Assembly (NCBI RefSeq): GCF_007827795.1
Contig: NZ_VITI01000014.1
Location: 1-64,000, forward strand
Length of the DNA: 64,000 bases
Direction of reading: 5' to 3'
Source of the DNA: Azospirillum brasilense
GTDB lineage: Bacteria; Pseudomonadota; Alphaproteobacteria; Azospirillales; Azospirillaceae
Shown here one piece after another: positions 16,700 through 25,283 of the stretch; the stretch's first letter is position 1, and every line of letters starts with the position of its first letter. Made by a program: the position numbers and the translations under genes. The notes below the pieces were generated by a model. It saw only the letters and a list, made by a program, of their open reading frames with translations, was not told where the DNA came from and searched no databases.

Positions 16700-17007
16700 A
16701 GAGGGGTGGATTTTATCCTGGTTTCCTTACGCCGACCGGGCATCGGTCACGGATCGGTTGCGTGGACACCTGTCGGCTGTCGTAGGCCGCCGAGGCGCAT
16801 AGACGAAATTCCTCGCGCCCCGGCGGCAGGGCGTGATCGATCTCTCCAGCGCCGCGGAGCGCGCCGAACTCCGCAGCGCCCTTCCGCTGGCCGGCGGGCG
16901 TTTCCGACACGGTCAGGCGCAGCCGGATTTGATCGGGACTCATCGCCCGAACCAGCGCCTCCTGCCGGCGTGGCGCGGCCGCCAGCGGTTCGATCAGGCG
17001 GGCGTCG
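16700..17007. other. 308-bp convergent gap without a recognisable gene
   Basis: This lies between the CoA ligase (+) and the epimerase (-). A - strand frame from 17063 to 16713 is open but overlaps the epimerase and resembles nothing I know. No strong hairpin with a T-run is visible. Confidence 0.4.
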
Positions 17008-17856
17008 TCAGAGGCCGTGCTGATCGAGCAGCAGTTGCCCGTCGCGCGCCACCTCGTCGCCATGGTCGAACAGGTTGCGCCAGGACGCGACGCCCGCGGT
17101 GATGTCCGGGTGCGAGACGGCGGAGGAGAAGGCTTCGACGCCGATCAGCCCCTGATAGTCGGCCGCCTTCAAACGGCGCAGCATCGGGGCGAAGTCGATG
17201 GCCCCCTCCGTCAGGCGGCCGCGGTGGTTCTGGTCGATCTCGAAATAGCCGAGATGGGGCATCGCCAGCTCAAGCGCGCCCAGAAGGTCGTTTTCCTCGA
17301 TGTTCATGTGAAAGGTGTCGAGATGGACGCGGACGTTGTCGGCGCCGATCAGCTTGACCATCCGGACGGCCTGTTCCACCGTGTTGATCAGGTTGCTCTC
17401 GTACCGGTTGACCACTTCGAGTGCGAGCAGCATCCCGTAGGACGCGGCCCGTTCGGCGACGATCCGCAACCCGTCCGCCGCCGCCTGGAAGTTGGCGTCG
17501 CTCGGCACCTTCGACGCCTTGCCGAAGGCGCTGTAGAGGATGCCGCCCATGCGGTCCGCGCCCATGTCGCGCGCCAGGGCGAGCGCTGCGCAATGCCGCT
17601 CGATCCCGCGGCGGTGCACGTCCGGGTCGGTGCTCGAAATGTCGTTGTCGACCTGAAGCGGCGAGGTCGCGACGGGGCGGACTCCGGCCCGCTCGCACAG
17701 CGCGGCGATGGCCGCCGGTTCGATGCTGTCATGGTCGCGGATCGGCACGACGAGTTGGCCATAGCCGAAGGCCGCGGCGCGCTCTGCCGCGTAGGCGCCG
17801 TCCTTGGTGGACCACTTCGGAATCCAGGTGTAGCTGTGGATCGACCGTCTGTTCAT
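17008..17856 (-). CDS. Ketose 3-epimerase family protein (D-tagatose/D-psicose 3-epimerase-like)
   Basis: A 282-residue TIM-barrel sugar isomerase/epimerase. Metal ligands typical of this family are Glu147 (in LEVVNRYE), Asp180 (in HLDTFHMNIEE), His211 (in NHRG) and Glu241 (in IGVEAFS). The enzyme should interconvert ketoses at C3 or isomerise a related hydroxy-carbonyl acid. The ATG at 17856 has a perfect AGGAGGAAA; a longer frame to 17922 is not supported. The TRAP transporter and dehydrogenases across the regulator suggest that the ketose comes from an imported sugar or sugar acid. Confidence 0.85.
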   Translation of the reverse strand: MNRRSIHSYTWIPKWSTKDGAYAAERAAAFGYGQLVVPIRDHDSIEPAAIAALCERAGVRPVATSPLQVDNDISSTDPDVHRRGIERHCAALALARDMGADRMGGILYSAFGKASKVPSDANFQAAADGLRIVAERAASYGMLLALEVVNRYESNLINTVEQAVRMVKLIGADNVRVHLDTFHMNIEENDLLGALELAMPHLGYFEIDQNHRGRLTEGAIDFAPMLRRLKAADYQGLIGVEAFSSAVSHPDITAGVASWRNLFDHGDEVARDGQLLLDQHGL

Positions 17857-18001
17857 CTCGTTTCCTCCTGATTGTACCCGCTTGCGGGGTCGTTGGTCTT
17901 GCCGTCGGTTCGCACAGGGCAAGCCGCCCCCTTTCCCACCGGTTGTCCGACCGGTCCGGGTCTGCGTCCGTCAGCGATGTCCGGATGAACCGCCCGGGAA
18001 C

Positions 18002-18020
18002 GGGCTCCTCGGCGGAGCCC
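18002..18020 (-). terminator. Hairpin after the GntR gene
   Basis: GGGCTCC and GGAGCCC form a 7-bp stem with a 5-nt loop, 11 bases beyond the gntR stop codon. There is no T-run, so it is only a possible terminator. Confidence 0.4.
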
Positions 18021-18030
18021 CGGACGGGCT

Positions 18031-18759
18031 CTACTCGAAGAGAATGTCGTGACGCTTGAGGATGTCGTCGCGCATCGCCTCGATCATCTTCAAATGGGCC
18101 AGCAGGAGCGATTGGGTCCCCGCGACATCGTTCGCCATGATCGAGCGCATCAGCTTGACGTGGTCGGCGATCGCGTCGTCCTCATGGTGGGCCTCCTGAA
18201 GTTCGAGGAAGCGCACCCGTGTCAGATGCGTCCTCACGTCGTTCAGCATCTCCAGCAGCATGGCGTTTCCCAGCACCCCGATGACGGTGTCGTGGAACGC
18301 CACGTCCAGTTCGGTGAAACCGACATAGTCCTTTTCCCGCACGACCTGTCTCTGCTGCTCGATCAGCGCCAGCGCCTTGGCTTGCGCTGCGCTGTGATCG
18401 GCGGTTTTGTTCCAGATGCGCGCCACCTCCCCGAACGCCGACACCTCCAGCGCTTCCCGGATGAACTGGGCCTCCTTCACCTTGGCCGCGGACAGGTGGG
18501 ACACCTGCGCGCCGCGCTGCGGCAGGATGCTCAGCAGTCCCTCGTTCGCCAGCCGGAAGAAGGCCTGACGGACCGGTGTCCGGCTGACGCCGTATTCATC
18601 GGCGACGGCGTTTTCGTAGATCATCGAGCCGGGCTGGAACGACAGCGAAATGATCCTCTTCCGAAGTTCCTTGTAGATCACGCTGTCCAGTGTGTTGCGT
18701 TCCAACACCAGCCGTTCGTTCTTCACCGTATAACCCCCAGCCGCTGCGTCGGCGGACAT
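18031..18759 (-). CDS. GntR-family regulator, FCD (FadR/VanR) subfamily
   Basis: A 242-residue repressor-type protein. The N-terminal winged helix (about residues 15-85) has LRKRIISLSFQPG and VSRTPVRQAFFRLANEGLL. The C-terminal all-helical FCD domain contains FTELDVAFHDTVI, with the Asp and His that usually bind a metal next to a carboxylate ligand. It is divergent from the TRAP genes and probably controls them. The ATG at 18759 is chosen (GGGA six bases before); another in-frame ATG is at 18765. The frame open to 18888 has no ribosome site. Confidence 0.87.
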   Translation of the reverse strand: MSADAAAGGYTVKNERLVLERNTLDSVIYKELRKRIISLSFQPGSMIYENAVADEYGVSRTPVRQAFFRLANEGLLSILPQRGAQVSHLSAAKVKEAQFIREALEVSAFGEVARIWNKTADHSAAQAKALALIEQQRQVVREKDYVGFTELDVAFHDTVIGVLGNAMLLEMLNDVRTHLTRVRFLELQEAHHEDDAIADHVKLMRSIMANDVAGTQSLLLAHLKMIEAMRDDILKRHDILFE

Positions 18760-18957
18760 CGCCATTCCCGAGTACGGAATCGCGATTATCGCCGGATCGG
18801 ATTGGCCCACGCAAGGTCGCAGCGCCGCTGTACACAGTCCGGGACGCGGGTGGAACCGGACCGAAGTCTGGTGCCGCCGGACGAACACTTTGACATTATT
18901 GGTTGTGCCTCCCCTCCATCACGCCGCCCTTGTCCGACGCAATCCCGTCCGAACATG

Positions 18958-18982
18958 GATTTGATTGGACACCAATCAAATC
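18958..18982. promoter_or_regulatory. Perfect palindromic operator candidate in the gntR-TRAP divergent region
   Basis: GATTTGATTGG and its exact complement CCAATCAAATC are separated by ACA, an 11+3+11 perfect inverted repeat. It lies about 200 bp upstream of the gntR start and 217 bp upstream of dctP. The TTG..CAA arms with a short centre fit GntR/FCD operators (inference). Confidence 0.6.
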
Positions 18983-19003
18983 GCCTTCTGGATGATCCGT
19001 ACC

Positions 19004-19035
19004 ATCTTGCATCCTTGGATACAAGTGTGCAAGAT
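19004..19035. promoter_or_regulatory. Second nested operator candidate upstream of dctP
   Basis: ATCTTGCA (19004-19011) and TGCAAGAT (19028-19035) form a perfect 8-bp inverted repeat. Inside it is CTTG-GATA-CAAG (19014-19025), one base away from the CTTGTATACAAG form often bound by FCD-type GntR proteins. Confidence 0.55.
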
Positions 19036-19198
19036 AACCGAACGTTGCGCTGGCTGAGCCGTTCGCCATCCGCGCATCGCCTGTCCGCTCCGCAGAAGTG
19101 GGCAGAAACGCATGACATAAGGGCTTTCTCAGGCTCCGCGCTCAAAGCAACGGGCGCCCTTGATCTCTGAACTCATAAGAAATTCTAGGGAGTAGGCA

Positions 19199-20197
19199 GT
19201 GACCAACATGTCCAAGCGCCTTGGCGCTTTTCTTGGAGCCACCGCGCTGACGCTGATCGCTGGCATGGGGATGGCCCAGGCCCAGACGCAGAAGCACATC
19301 CTGCGCATGAACCATGTCCACAGCCCGGTCGAAGCCTATCACTCGGCGTTCCAGGAATGGGCCAAGCGCGTCGAGGAGCGGACCAACGGCGGCCTGAAGA
19401 TCGAGGTGTTCCACAGCGCCCAGCTCGGCAACGAAGAGGACATCATCGAGCAGATCCGCCAGGGCGCCAACATCGGCCAGAACACCGATGCGGCCCGCCT
19501 CGGCAACTATGTCCGTGAGATCGCGGTCCTGAACGGCCCGTACTTCATCGAGACGCTCGACGAGGCCTTCGCGCTGTCGAAGCTCGACATCGTCAAGAAA
19601 TGGAAGACGGAGCTGGCGGACAAGCACGGCCTCCAGGTCGTCTGCTTCGACTTCGTGCAGGGCAAGCGCCACGTGTTCGCCAACAAGCCGGTCCGCAATC
19701 CGGGCGACCTGTCCGGTCTGCGCATCCGCACCCCGCCGGCCCCCATCTGGCAGGAATCGGTGCGCGCCATCGGCGCGGCCCCGACGGCGATGAGCTTCGG
19801 CGACATCTACCCCGGTCTTCAGCAGCGGGCCGTCGACGGCGCGGAACTGACCTACGCCAACATCCGTCCGGGCAATCTCCAGGAGGTCGTCCGGAACGTC
19901 AGCGAGACCGGCCACATCCTGCTGATCAACTTCGAGGTCGTGAGCGCCGCCTGGTTCAAGAAGCTGCCCGCCGACTACCAGACCGCGCTGGTCGAGGAAT
20001 GCAGCGCCGCCGGCCAGAAGGTGTCGAAGGTGCTCGCCGACGCGGCCGAAGGTGAGAAGGCCGCGCTGGTCAAGGGCGGCATGAAGGTGACCGACAACGT
20101 CGATCTGGAGGCCTTCCGCAAGGCCGGCGACGCCGCGTACCAGAAGCTCGGTCTCACCGAGGTGCGCGCGGCCGTCTACAAGGAAATGGGTCGCTAA
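19199..20197 (+). CDS. dctP: TRAP transporter substrate-binding protein DctP
   Basis: A 332-residue periplasmic binding protein with a Sec signal (cleavage after AQA near residue 28). The DctP core has NHVHSPVEAYHSAFQEWAKRVEERTNGGLKIEVF (residues 39-72, quoted in part only as NHVHSP and FQEWAKRVEE) and LSGLRIRTPPAP, whose Arg normally holds the ligand carboxylate. A sugar acid or other organic acid is expected. The GTG at 19199 has GGGAG six bases before it; an ATG lies 9 bases further in. It is followed by dctQ and dctM. Confidence 0.88.
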   Translation: MTNMSKRLGAFLGATALTLIAGMGMAQAQTQKHILRMNHVHSPVEAYHSAFQEWAKRVEERTNGGLKIEVFHSAQLGNEEDIIEQIRQGANIGQNTDAARLGNYVREIAVLNGPYFIETLDEAFALSKLDIVKKWKTELADKHGLQVVCFDFVQGKRHVFANKPVRNPGDLSGLRIRTPPAPIWQESVRAIGAAPTAMSFGDIYPGLQQRAVDGAELTYANIRPGNLQEVVRNVSETGHILLINFEVVSAAWFKKLPADYQTALVEECSAAGQKVSKVLADAAEGEKAALVKGGMKVTDNVDLEAFRKAGDAAYQKLGLTEVRAAVYKEMGR

Positions 20198-20226
20198 GTC
20201 ATCCGAAGCCGGCGAGGCCTGCCTTT

Positions 20227-20730
20227 ATGAAGACTCTCTACGACTATGTCCTGAAGCTGGAGGCGATCCTCGCCGGCTTGTTCCTGATGCTGATGGTGGG
20301 GTTGCTTCTGCTGGGCGGCGTGGCGCGGATGATGCAGCACCCGCTCAACTGGACCATCGATCTGGCGACCTGCTTCTTCGCCTGGGCGGTGTTCCTGTGC
20401 GCCGACATCGCCTGGCGCAAGGACATGCTGATGTCCCTCGATCTGGTGACCGCGAAGCTGTCCGAGCGGTACCAGCGGACCCTGCTGTTCGTGAACTACG
20501 CGGCGATCGCGCTGTTCCTCTGCTACGCCGTCTACGGCGGCACCCTGCTCGCCTGGACCAGCCGGTCCCGGACCTTCAACGGCATTCCCGGCGTCAGCTA
20601 TTCCTGGGTCACTTCCAGCATCGCCGTCGGGGCGGCCCTGATGCTCATCACCACGATTCTCAAGATACGGGCCCTGATGCGGTCCGACGGCGTTCCGTGC
20701 GCCGCTGCCGCCAGCGGGGAGACCGCCTGA
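20227..20730 (+). CDS. dctQ: TRAP transporter small membrane subunit DctQ
   Basis: A 167-residue protein with four membrane segments and the DctQ motif ATCFFAWAVFLCADIAWRKD. It links the binding protein to the large DctM subunit in the inner membrane. Its stop is 2 bases before the dctM start. Confidence 0.87.
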   Translation: MKTLYDYVLKLEAILAGLFLMLMVGLLLLGGVARMMQHPLNWTIDLATCFFAWAVFLCADIAWRKDMLMSLDLVTAKLSERYQRTLLFVNYAAIALFLCYAVYGGTLLAWTSRSRTFNGIPGVSYSWVTSSIAVGAALMLITTILKIRALMRSDGVPCAAAASGETA

Positions 20731-20732
20731 CC

Positions 20733-22013
20733 ATGCTGCTCGTCGCTCTCGCCTTCGCGGTCTTCCTTCTCATCGGCATGCCGGTCGCCTTCGCGATCGG
20801 CATCTCGGGGGTGCTCTTCTTCCTCCAGCACCCGGAGCTGCCCTTCACCATCCCGCTCCAGGTGACGGTGTCCCAGACCCAGAATTTCGCCCTGCTCGCC
20901 GTTCCCCTGTTCATCATGGCGGGCAACTACATGAACCGGTCCGGCATCACCGAAAGCCTGCTGAATCTGGCGTCGGTGGCCACCGGACACTTCAAGGGCG
21001 GCCTCGCCCAGATTTCGATCGTCCTGTCGGCGCTGATGGGCGGCGTGTCGGGATCGGCCATCGCGGACGCGGCGATGCAGTCGCGCATCCTTGGCGAGGA
21101 GATGACGAAACGGGGCATGTCGCGCGGCTTCACCGCCGGCGTGATCTCCTTCACCTCGCTTCTCACCCCGCTGATCCCGCCGGGCATCGGCATGATCCTG
21201 TACGGGACCATCGGCCAGGTGTCGATCGGACGGATGTTCGCGGCGGGCTTCGCCCCGGCGCTTCTGCTCGGCATCGCCATGAGCATCGCCGTCTGGTACA
21301 CCTCCAACAAGCGCGGATACCCTCCGGAGCGGGCGAAACGGGCGTCCCTGTCGGAAGTCGGCAGTGCTCTGAAGGGCGGCGTCTGGGCTCTGCTGTTCCC
21401 GGTCATCCTGCTCGTCGGGTTGCGCATGGGCATCTTCACGCCCTCGGAGATCGGCGCCTTCGCGGTTCTGTACGCGCTGTTCATCGGCTTCGCAATCTAC
21501 CGCCGGCTCAAGGCGAAGAGTTTCGTCGAGGCGCTGGAGGTCAGTCTCGCCGACGTCGGCTCCGCGATGTTCCTCATCAGCCTGTCGGCGATCTTCAGCT
21601 ACGGCATCGTCTTCGAGCGCATCCCGGAAGTCATCGCCTCGTCCCTGACCAGCCTCACCGACAATGTCCAGCTGGTGATGGTCCTGATCGTCCTCCTGGT
21701 TCTGGTGGCGGGCCTGTTCATCGACGCGACGGTGATCATCATCATGATGACCCCGATCTTCCTGCCCGCCGTGCGGGCGATGGGCGGCGATCCGGTGCAT
21801 TTCGGCATCGTCTTCATCGTCGCGGCGACGATCGGCAACTTCACGCCTCCGGTCGGGGCGGCGATGTTCACCGTCTGCTCGATCCTGAGGGTGTCGGTGG
21901 GTGCCTATGTGCGGGAGTCCCTGCCCCTGATGATCGCCATCGGGCTGACGACCCTGCTTCTGATCTTCGTGCCCGAGGTCATCCTCCTGATCCCGAACCT
22001 GCTCTTCGGATGA
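20733..22013 (+). CDS. dctM: TRAP transporter large permease DctM
   Basis: A 426-residue membrane protein with about twelve hydrophobic segments. DctM signatures are PLFIMAGNYMNRSGI, GGVSGSAIADAAM, LIPPGIGMILYG and NFTPPVGAAMF. It catalyses Na+-driven uptake of the acid presented by DctP. It is longer than the frame first suggests only because the upstream extension to 20397 overlaps dctQ; the ATG at 20733 is the coherent start. Confidence 0.9.
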   Translation: MLLVALAFAVFLLIGMPVAFAIGISGVLFFLQHPELPFTIPLQVTVSQTQNFALLAVPLFIMAGNYMNRSGITESLLNLASVATGHFKGGLAQISIVLSALMGGVSGSAIADAAMQSRILGEEMTKRGMSRGFTAGVISFTSLLTPLIPPGIGMILYGTIGQVSIGRMFAAGFAPALLLGIAMSIAVWYTSNKRGYPPERAKRASLSEVGSALKGGVWALLFPVILLVGLRMGIFTPSEIGAFAVLYALFIGFAIYRRLKAKSFVEALEVSLADVGSAMFLISLSAIFSYGIVFERIPEVIASSLTSLTDNVQLVMVLIVLLVLVAGLFIDATVIIIMMTPIFLPAVRAMGGDPVHFGIVFIVAATIGNFTPPVGAAMFTVCSILRVSVGAYVRESLPLMIAIGLTTLLLIFVPEVILLIPNLLFG

Positions 22014-22125
22014 TGGCGGCGGGCCGGGTGCGGCGGTGGAAACGCCGTCCTCCCGGTCCATACAGCGAATCCTTGCGTCCAATCCGGCGCCCCGTGCGGC
22101 GCCGACTGGTGGAGTTCCAAACACG

Positions 22126-22869
22126 ATGACCGGCAGACTAGACGGAAAACGCGCCCTGGTGACCGGAGCGGGGCAGGGCATGGGACGGGCCATCGCGCTC
22201 GCCTTCGCCAGGGAGGGGGCCGACGTCGTCGCGGCCAGCCGCACGCTGTCCAAGATGGAGGACCTTCCCCGCATCGATCCCCGGATCACCCCGGTCGCGC
22301 TCGACGTGACCGACCCGGCGGCGGTCCGGCGCGTCGTCGCCGAGGCCGGGCCGCTCGACATCCTCGTCAACAACGCCGGGTGGGTCCACAACGGCACCAT
22401 CCTGGACTGCAGCGACGAGGATTGGGCGCGCAGCCTGGACCAGAACGTCACCTCGATGTTCCACACCATCCGCGCGGCGCTTCCGGGCATGATCGAGCGG
22501 CGGCGGGGCTCCATCGTGAACGTCGCCTCGGTGGCGTCGAGCCTGACCGGCGTCGCCAACCGCACCGCCTACGGGACCAGCAAGGCGGCGGTGATCGGCC
22601 TGACCAAGGCCGTGGCCCGCGACTTCATTGGCGTCGGCGTCCGCTGCAACGCGCTGTGCCCCGGCACCACCCACTCGCCGTCGCTGGAGGAGCGCATCCA
22701 GTCGAGCGCCGATCCCGAGGGCATGCGGGCCCAGTTCGTCGCGCGCCAGCCGATGGGGCGCCTGGGCACCGTCGAGGAGATGGCCGCCGCCGCGGTCTAT
22801 CTGGCCAGCGACGAGTCCGGCTTCATGACCGGAAGCCTGCTCGTCGCCGACGGAGGGCAGACGCTGTGA
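22126..22869 (+). CDS. SDR oxidoreductase, DHRS6/2-keto-3-deoxy-L-fuconate dehydrogenase-like
   Basis: A 247-residue classical SDR. The NAD loop is TGAGQGMG (13-20), NNAG follows, and the catalytic set is Ser135, Tyr149 and Lys153. The stretch WVHNGTILDCSDEDW and the end of the protein (RQPMGRLGTVEEMA) follow the DHRS6/BDH2 family, which contains 2-keto-3-deoxy-L-fuconate dehydrogenases of sugar-acid breakdown. Oxidation of a hydroxy-acid from the TRAP substrate is likely. The start at 22126 avoids a 30-residue extension of low quality. Confidence 0.82.
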   Translation: MTGRLDGKRALVTGAGQGMGRAIALAFAREGADVVAASRTLSKMEDLPRIDPRITPVALDVTDPAAVRRVVAEAGPLDILVNNAGWVHNGTILDCSDEDWARSLDQNVTSMFHTIRAALPGMIERRRGSIVNVASVASSLTGVANRTAYGTSKAAVIGLTKAVARDFIGVGVRCNALCPGTTHSPSLEERIQSSADPEGMRAQFVARQPMGRLGTVEEMAAAAVYLASDESGFMTGSLLVADGGQTL

Positions 22870-23951
22870 CCGGACCGGCTCAGCCGACCGCGCGCTACGG
22901 CGCGGAAGCCCTGGATTCCTTCTGCCGCGCGGTGTTCCTGGCCGCGGGAGCGGACGAGGCAACGGCGGACGCGGCCACGCGCGCGATGATGCACGGCTCT
23001 CGGCTGGGGGTCGACAGCCACGGCGTTCGGCTGCTCGGCCACTATGTGACCACCATGACCCAGGGACGGGTGAACCTGCGTCCCGCTCCGCGCATCCTGT
23101 CCGAATTCGGGGCCGTCGCCACGCTGGACGCCGACCACGCCCACGGCGCGCTTGGCGCCTACCGCGCGCAGGAGAAGGCGGTCGAGCTGGCCGGCCGGTT
23201 CGGCATCGGGGCGGTCGCCATCCGCAACAACTCCCATTTCGGCCCGGCCGGCGCCTTCGCGCTCGCCGCGGCGGAGGCGGGCTGCATCGGCATGGCCGTC
23301 TGCAATTCCGACAGCTTCATGCGGCTGCACGACGGCGCCGAACGCTTCCACGGCACCAACCCGATCGCCATCGCCGTTCCGGTGAAGGACGGTGATCCGT
23401 GGCTGTTCGACATGGCCACCAGCGCCATCCCCTACAACCGCGTCCAGCTCTACCGCAGCCTCGGGCTCGCGCTTCCCGAGGCCACCGCGTCGGACCCCGA
23501 GGGACGCAACACCACCGATCCCGAGCGGGCCGAGATGCTGGCGCCGCTGGGCGGCGAGTTCGGCTTCAAGGGGGCCGGGCTGGCGGGCTTCGTTGAGATC
23601 CTCAGCGCTGTCCTGACCGGCATGAAGCTGAGCTTTGAGATCCTGCCGATGCCGGGACCGGACCTGAGCACGCCGCGCGGCATGGGCGCCTTCGTGATGG
23701 CGATCCGTCCGGACGCTTTCCTACCGCGGGAAAACTTCGAGGACAACATGGCGCGCTATCTGGCCGCCCTGCGCGGGTCCCAGGCCGTGCCGGGCCGAAC
23801 GGTCATGGCGCCCGGCGACCGGGAGTGGGCGGAGGCGGAGCGCCGCAGGACCCTTGGCATTCCCATCGACCAGACGACCGTCGACAGCTTCAACCAACTC
23901 GCCCACGCCTATGGCATTCCCACTCCGGTCCCGGCGACCTCCCCACCATAA
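22866..23951 (+). CDS. Ldh-family (malate/L-sulfolactate/ureidoglycolate type) dehydrogenase
   Basis: A 361-residue NAD(P)-dependent oxidoreductase of the Ldh_2 family, which oxidises 2-hydroxy acids. Family signatures are RLGVDSHGVRLL, GIGAVAIRNNSHFGPAG, with the catalytic His, and GTNPIAIAVP. It begins with GTG overlapping the SDR stop (GTGA). A role beside the SDR and epimerase in sugar-acid oxidation is an inference; the substrate is not readable from sequence. Confidence 0.83.
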   Translation: MTGPAQPTARYGAEALDSFCRAVFLAAGADEATADAATRAMMHGSRLGVDSHGVRLLGHYVTTMTQGRVNLRPAPRILSEFGAVATLDADHAHGALGAYRAQEKAVELAGRFGIGAVAIRNNSHFGPAGAFALAAAEAGCIGMAVCNSDSFMRLHDGAERFHGTNPIAIAVPVKDGDPWLFDMATSAIPYNRVQLYRSLGLALPEATASDPEGRNTTDPERAEMLAPLGGEFGFKGAGLAGFVEILSAVLTGMKLSFEILPMPGPDLSTPRGMGAFVMAIRPDAFLPRENFEDNMARYLAALRGSQAVPGRTVMAPGDREWAEAERRRTLGIPIDQTTVDSFNQLAHAYGIPTPVPATSPP

Positions 23952-23993
23952 GGCCGGGTGGAGTGGACACCGCTCCGACGTTGCGGTTGGCCG

Positions 23994-24164
23994 ATGCGCT
24001 TCGGGCTTGAACATGCCCCCAAGCCCATTCAGCGCAGGTTGGCGGAGACGATCCGCTTCCGCGCCCTGCTGATCGCCGCCGGGAACGCGGATGCCGACGA
24101 CCACGACACCCTGCGCAGCGATCCCGCGGTCATCACCGCCCGGTTGGGACCGGCTGTCCTGCGC
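23994..24164 (+). pseudogene. Transposase remnant, IS1380-like
   Basis: In the gap between two convergent genes, one frame reads IQRRLAETIRFRALLIAAG followed by DADDHDTLRSDPAVITARLG. It matches my recollection of the IS1380-family transposase segment (IAAGYEDANDADxLRxDPxxKLxLG). Only about 55 codons remain, with no ends or other transposase parts seen, and they run into the end of lipA. It is a degenerate insertion-sequence relic. Confidence 0.55.
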
Positions 24165-25050
24165 TTCGCACCAAGGTCGCGAAGTCCTGTTCGGCGTGGT
24201 AGGAGGAGCGGGTCAGCGGGCTTGCCGAAACCATCCGGAAGCCCTTGGCCCGCGCCACCCGTTCATATTCGGCGAACTCCCCCGGCGGGGCGTAGCGCGC
24301 CACCGGGTGGTGCCGCGGGGTGGGCCGCAGATACTGGCCGACGGTCAGGAAATCGACGCCCGCCACCCGCAGGTCGTCCATAACCTGAAGCACCTCGGCG
24401 CGCTCCTCGCCAAGGCCCAGCATGATGCCGGACTTGGTGAAGATCTCCGGGCGCCGGTTCCTCACTTGGTCGAGAAGGCGCAACGAGTGATAGTAGCGTG
24501 CCCCCGGCCGCACCGTCGCGTACAGGCGCGGCACGGTTTCCAGGTTGTGGTTGAAGACGTCCGGCCGGGCATCGGCGACGGTCTCGACGGCTCCCGTCTT
24601 GTTGCGGAAGTCGGGGGTCAGGATCTCGATCGTCGTCGCGGGCGAGACGGCGCGGACCCGCTCGATGCAACGCACGAACTGCCGGGCACCGCCATCCGGC
24701 AGGTCGTCGCGGTCCACCGAGGTGATGACCACATGGCGCAGGCCGAGTTCCAGAACCGCCTCGGCCAGTCGGTCCGGTTCTCGCGGATCGAGCGCGTCGG
24801 GCCGTCCGGTCGCCACGTTGCAGAAGGCGCAGGCCCGCGTGCATACGCTGCCCAGGATCATCACCGTTGCGTGCCGCTTGCTCCAGCATTCGCCGATGTT
24901 GGGACAGGCGGCCTCCTCGCAGACCGTGTGCAGGGCATGTCGGCGGACGAGGGCGCGGGTGTCCTCATTGGCACCGGTCGACGGCGCGCGGGCTCGAAGC
25001 CAAGCCGGCTTCTCGGCCTGATGAACAAGCGCAGTGGGTGACGCGGGCAT
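24133..25050 (-). CDS. lipA: Lipoyl synthase
   Basis: A 305-residue radical-SAM enzyme that inserts two sulfurs into octanoyl groups on lipoyl domains. The auxiliary [4Fe-4S] cluster motif is CEEAACPNIGEC. The radical-SAM cluster is CTRACAFC. The C-terminal RSSYHAEQDF has the conserved Ser ligand. It starts at ATG 25050, 5 bases after the remnant ORF upstream, at the end of the acetoin operon. AcoC needs lipoate, so this looks like a pathway-dedicated lipA rather than the housekeeping one (inference). Confidence 0.9.
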   Translation of the reverse strand: MPASPTALVHQAEKPAWLRARAPSTGANEDTRALVRRHALHTVCEEAACPNIGECWSKRHATVMILGSVCTRACAFCNVATGRPDALDPREPDRLAEAVLELGLRHVVITSVDRDDLPDGGARQFVRCIERVRAVSPATTIEILTPDFRNKTGAVETVADARPDVFNHNLETVPRLYATVRPGARYYHSLRLLDQVRNRRPEIFTKSGIMLGLGEERAEVLQVMDDLRVAGVDFLTVGQYLRPTPRHHPVARYAPPGEFAEYERVARAKGFRMVSASPLTRSSYHAEQDFATLVRSAGQPVPTGR

Positions 25051-25055
25051 GGCCG

Positions 25056-25205
25056 TTACTCCGCCGCGACGGCCGGGGCCGCCGGCTGCACGATGATCTT
25101 CACGTTCCGGTCCTTGTTGTGGACCAATTCGTGCAGGTCGGAGCCGCAGATCCCGCACCAATGCACCTTGATCCGCGCCCACCCGGCGGCCTTCATCGTG
25201 GTCAT
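25056..25205 (-). pseudogene. Internally deleted Zn-type 2,3-butanediol dehydrogenase
   Basis: A 49-codon frame with a good GGAGGAAA site reads MKAAGWARIKVHWCGICGSDLHE and then KDRNVKIIVQP (second part quoted separately). The first part is the N-terminus of a medium-chain (R,R)-butanediol dehydrogenase, including the zinc-binding Cys and the GxCGSDxHE loop. The second part looks like its C-terminal KDxxVKIxV tail. About 300 middle residues are missing with the frame preserved. It may still make a small peptide but not a working dehydrogenase. Confidence 0.65.
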
Positions 25206-25283
25206 GGTCGTTTCCTCCAATTTTGTTGTTGCCAATTTTGTCGCTGAGATGATGCGCGTCAGCTCGAAATCGCCGGGCCGCGG

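Noticed and set aside
16713..17063. A 116-codon - strand frame in the ligase/epimerase gap
   Set aside because: It overlaps the epimerase and has no recognisable motif or ribosome site; kept only as a note.
20598..22565. A 655-codon - strand frame
   Set aside because: Antisense to dctM and the SDR; no family features.
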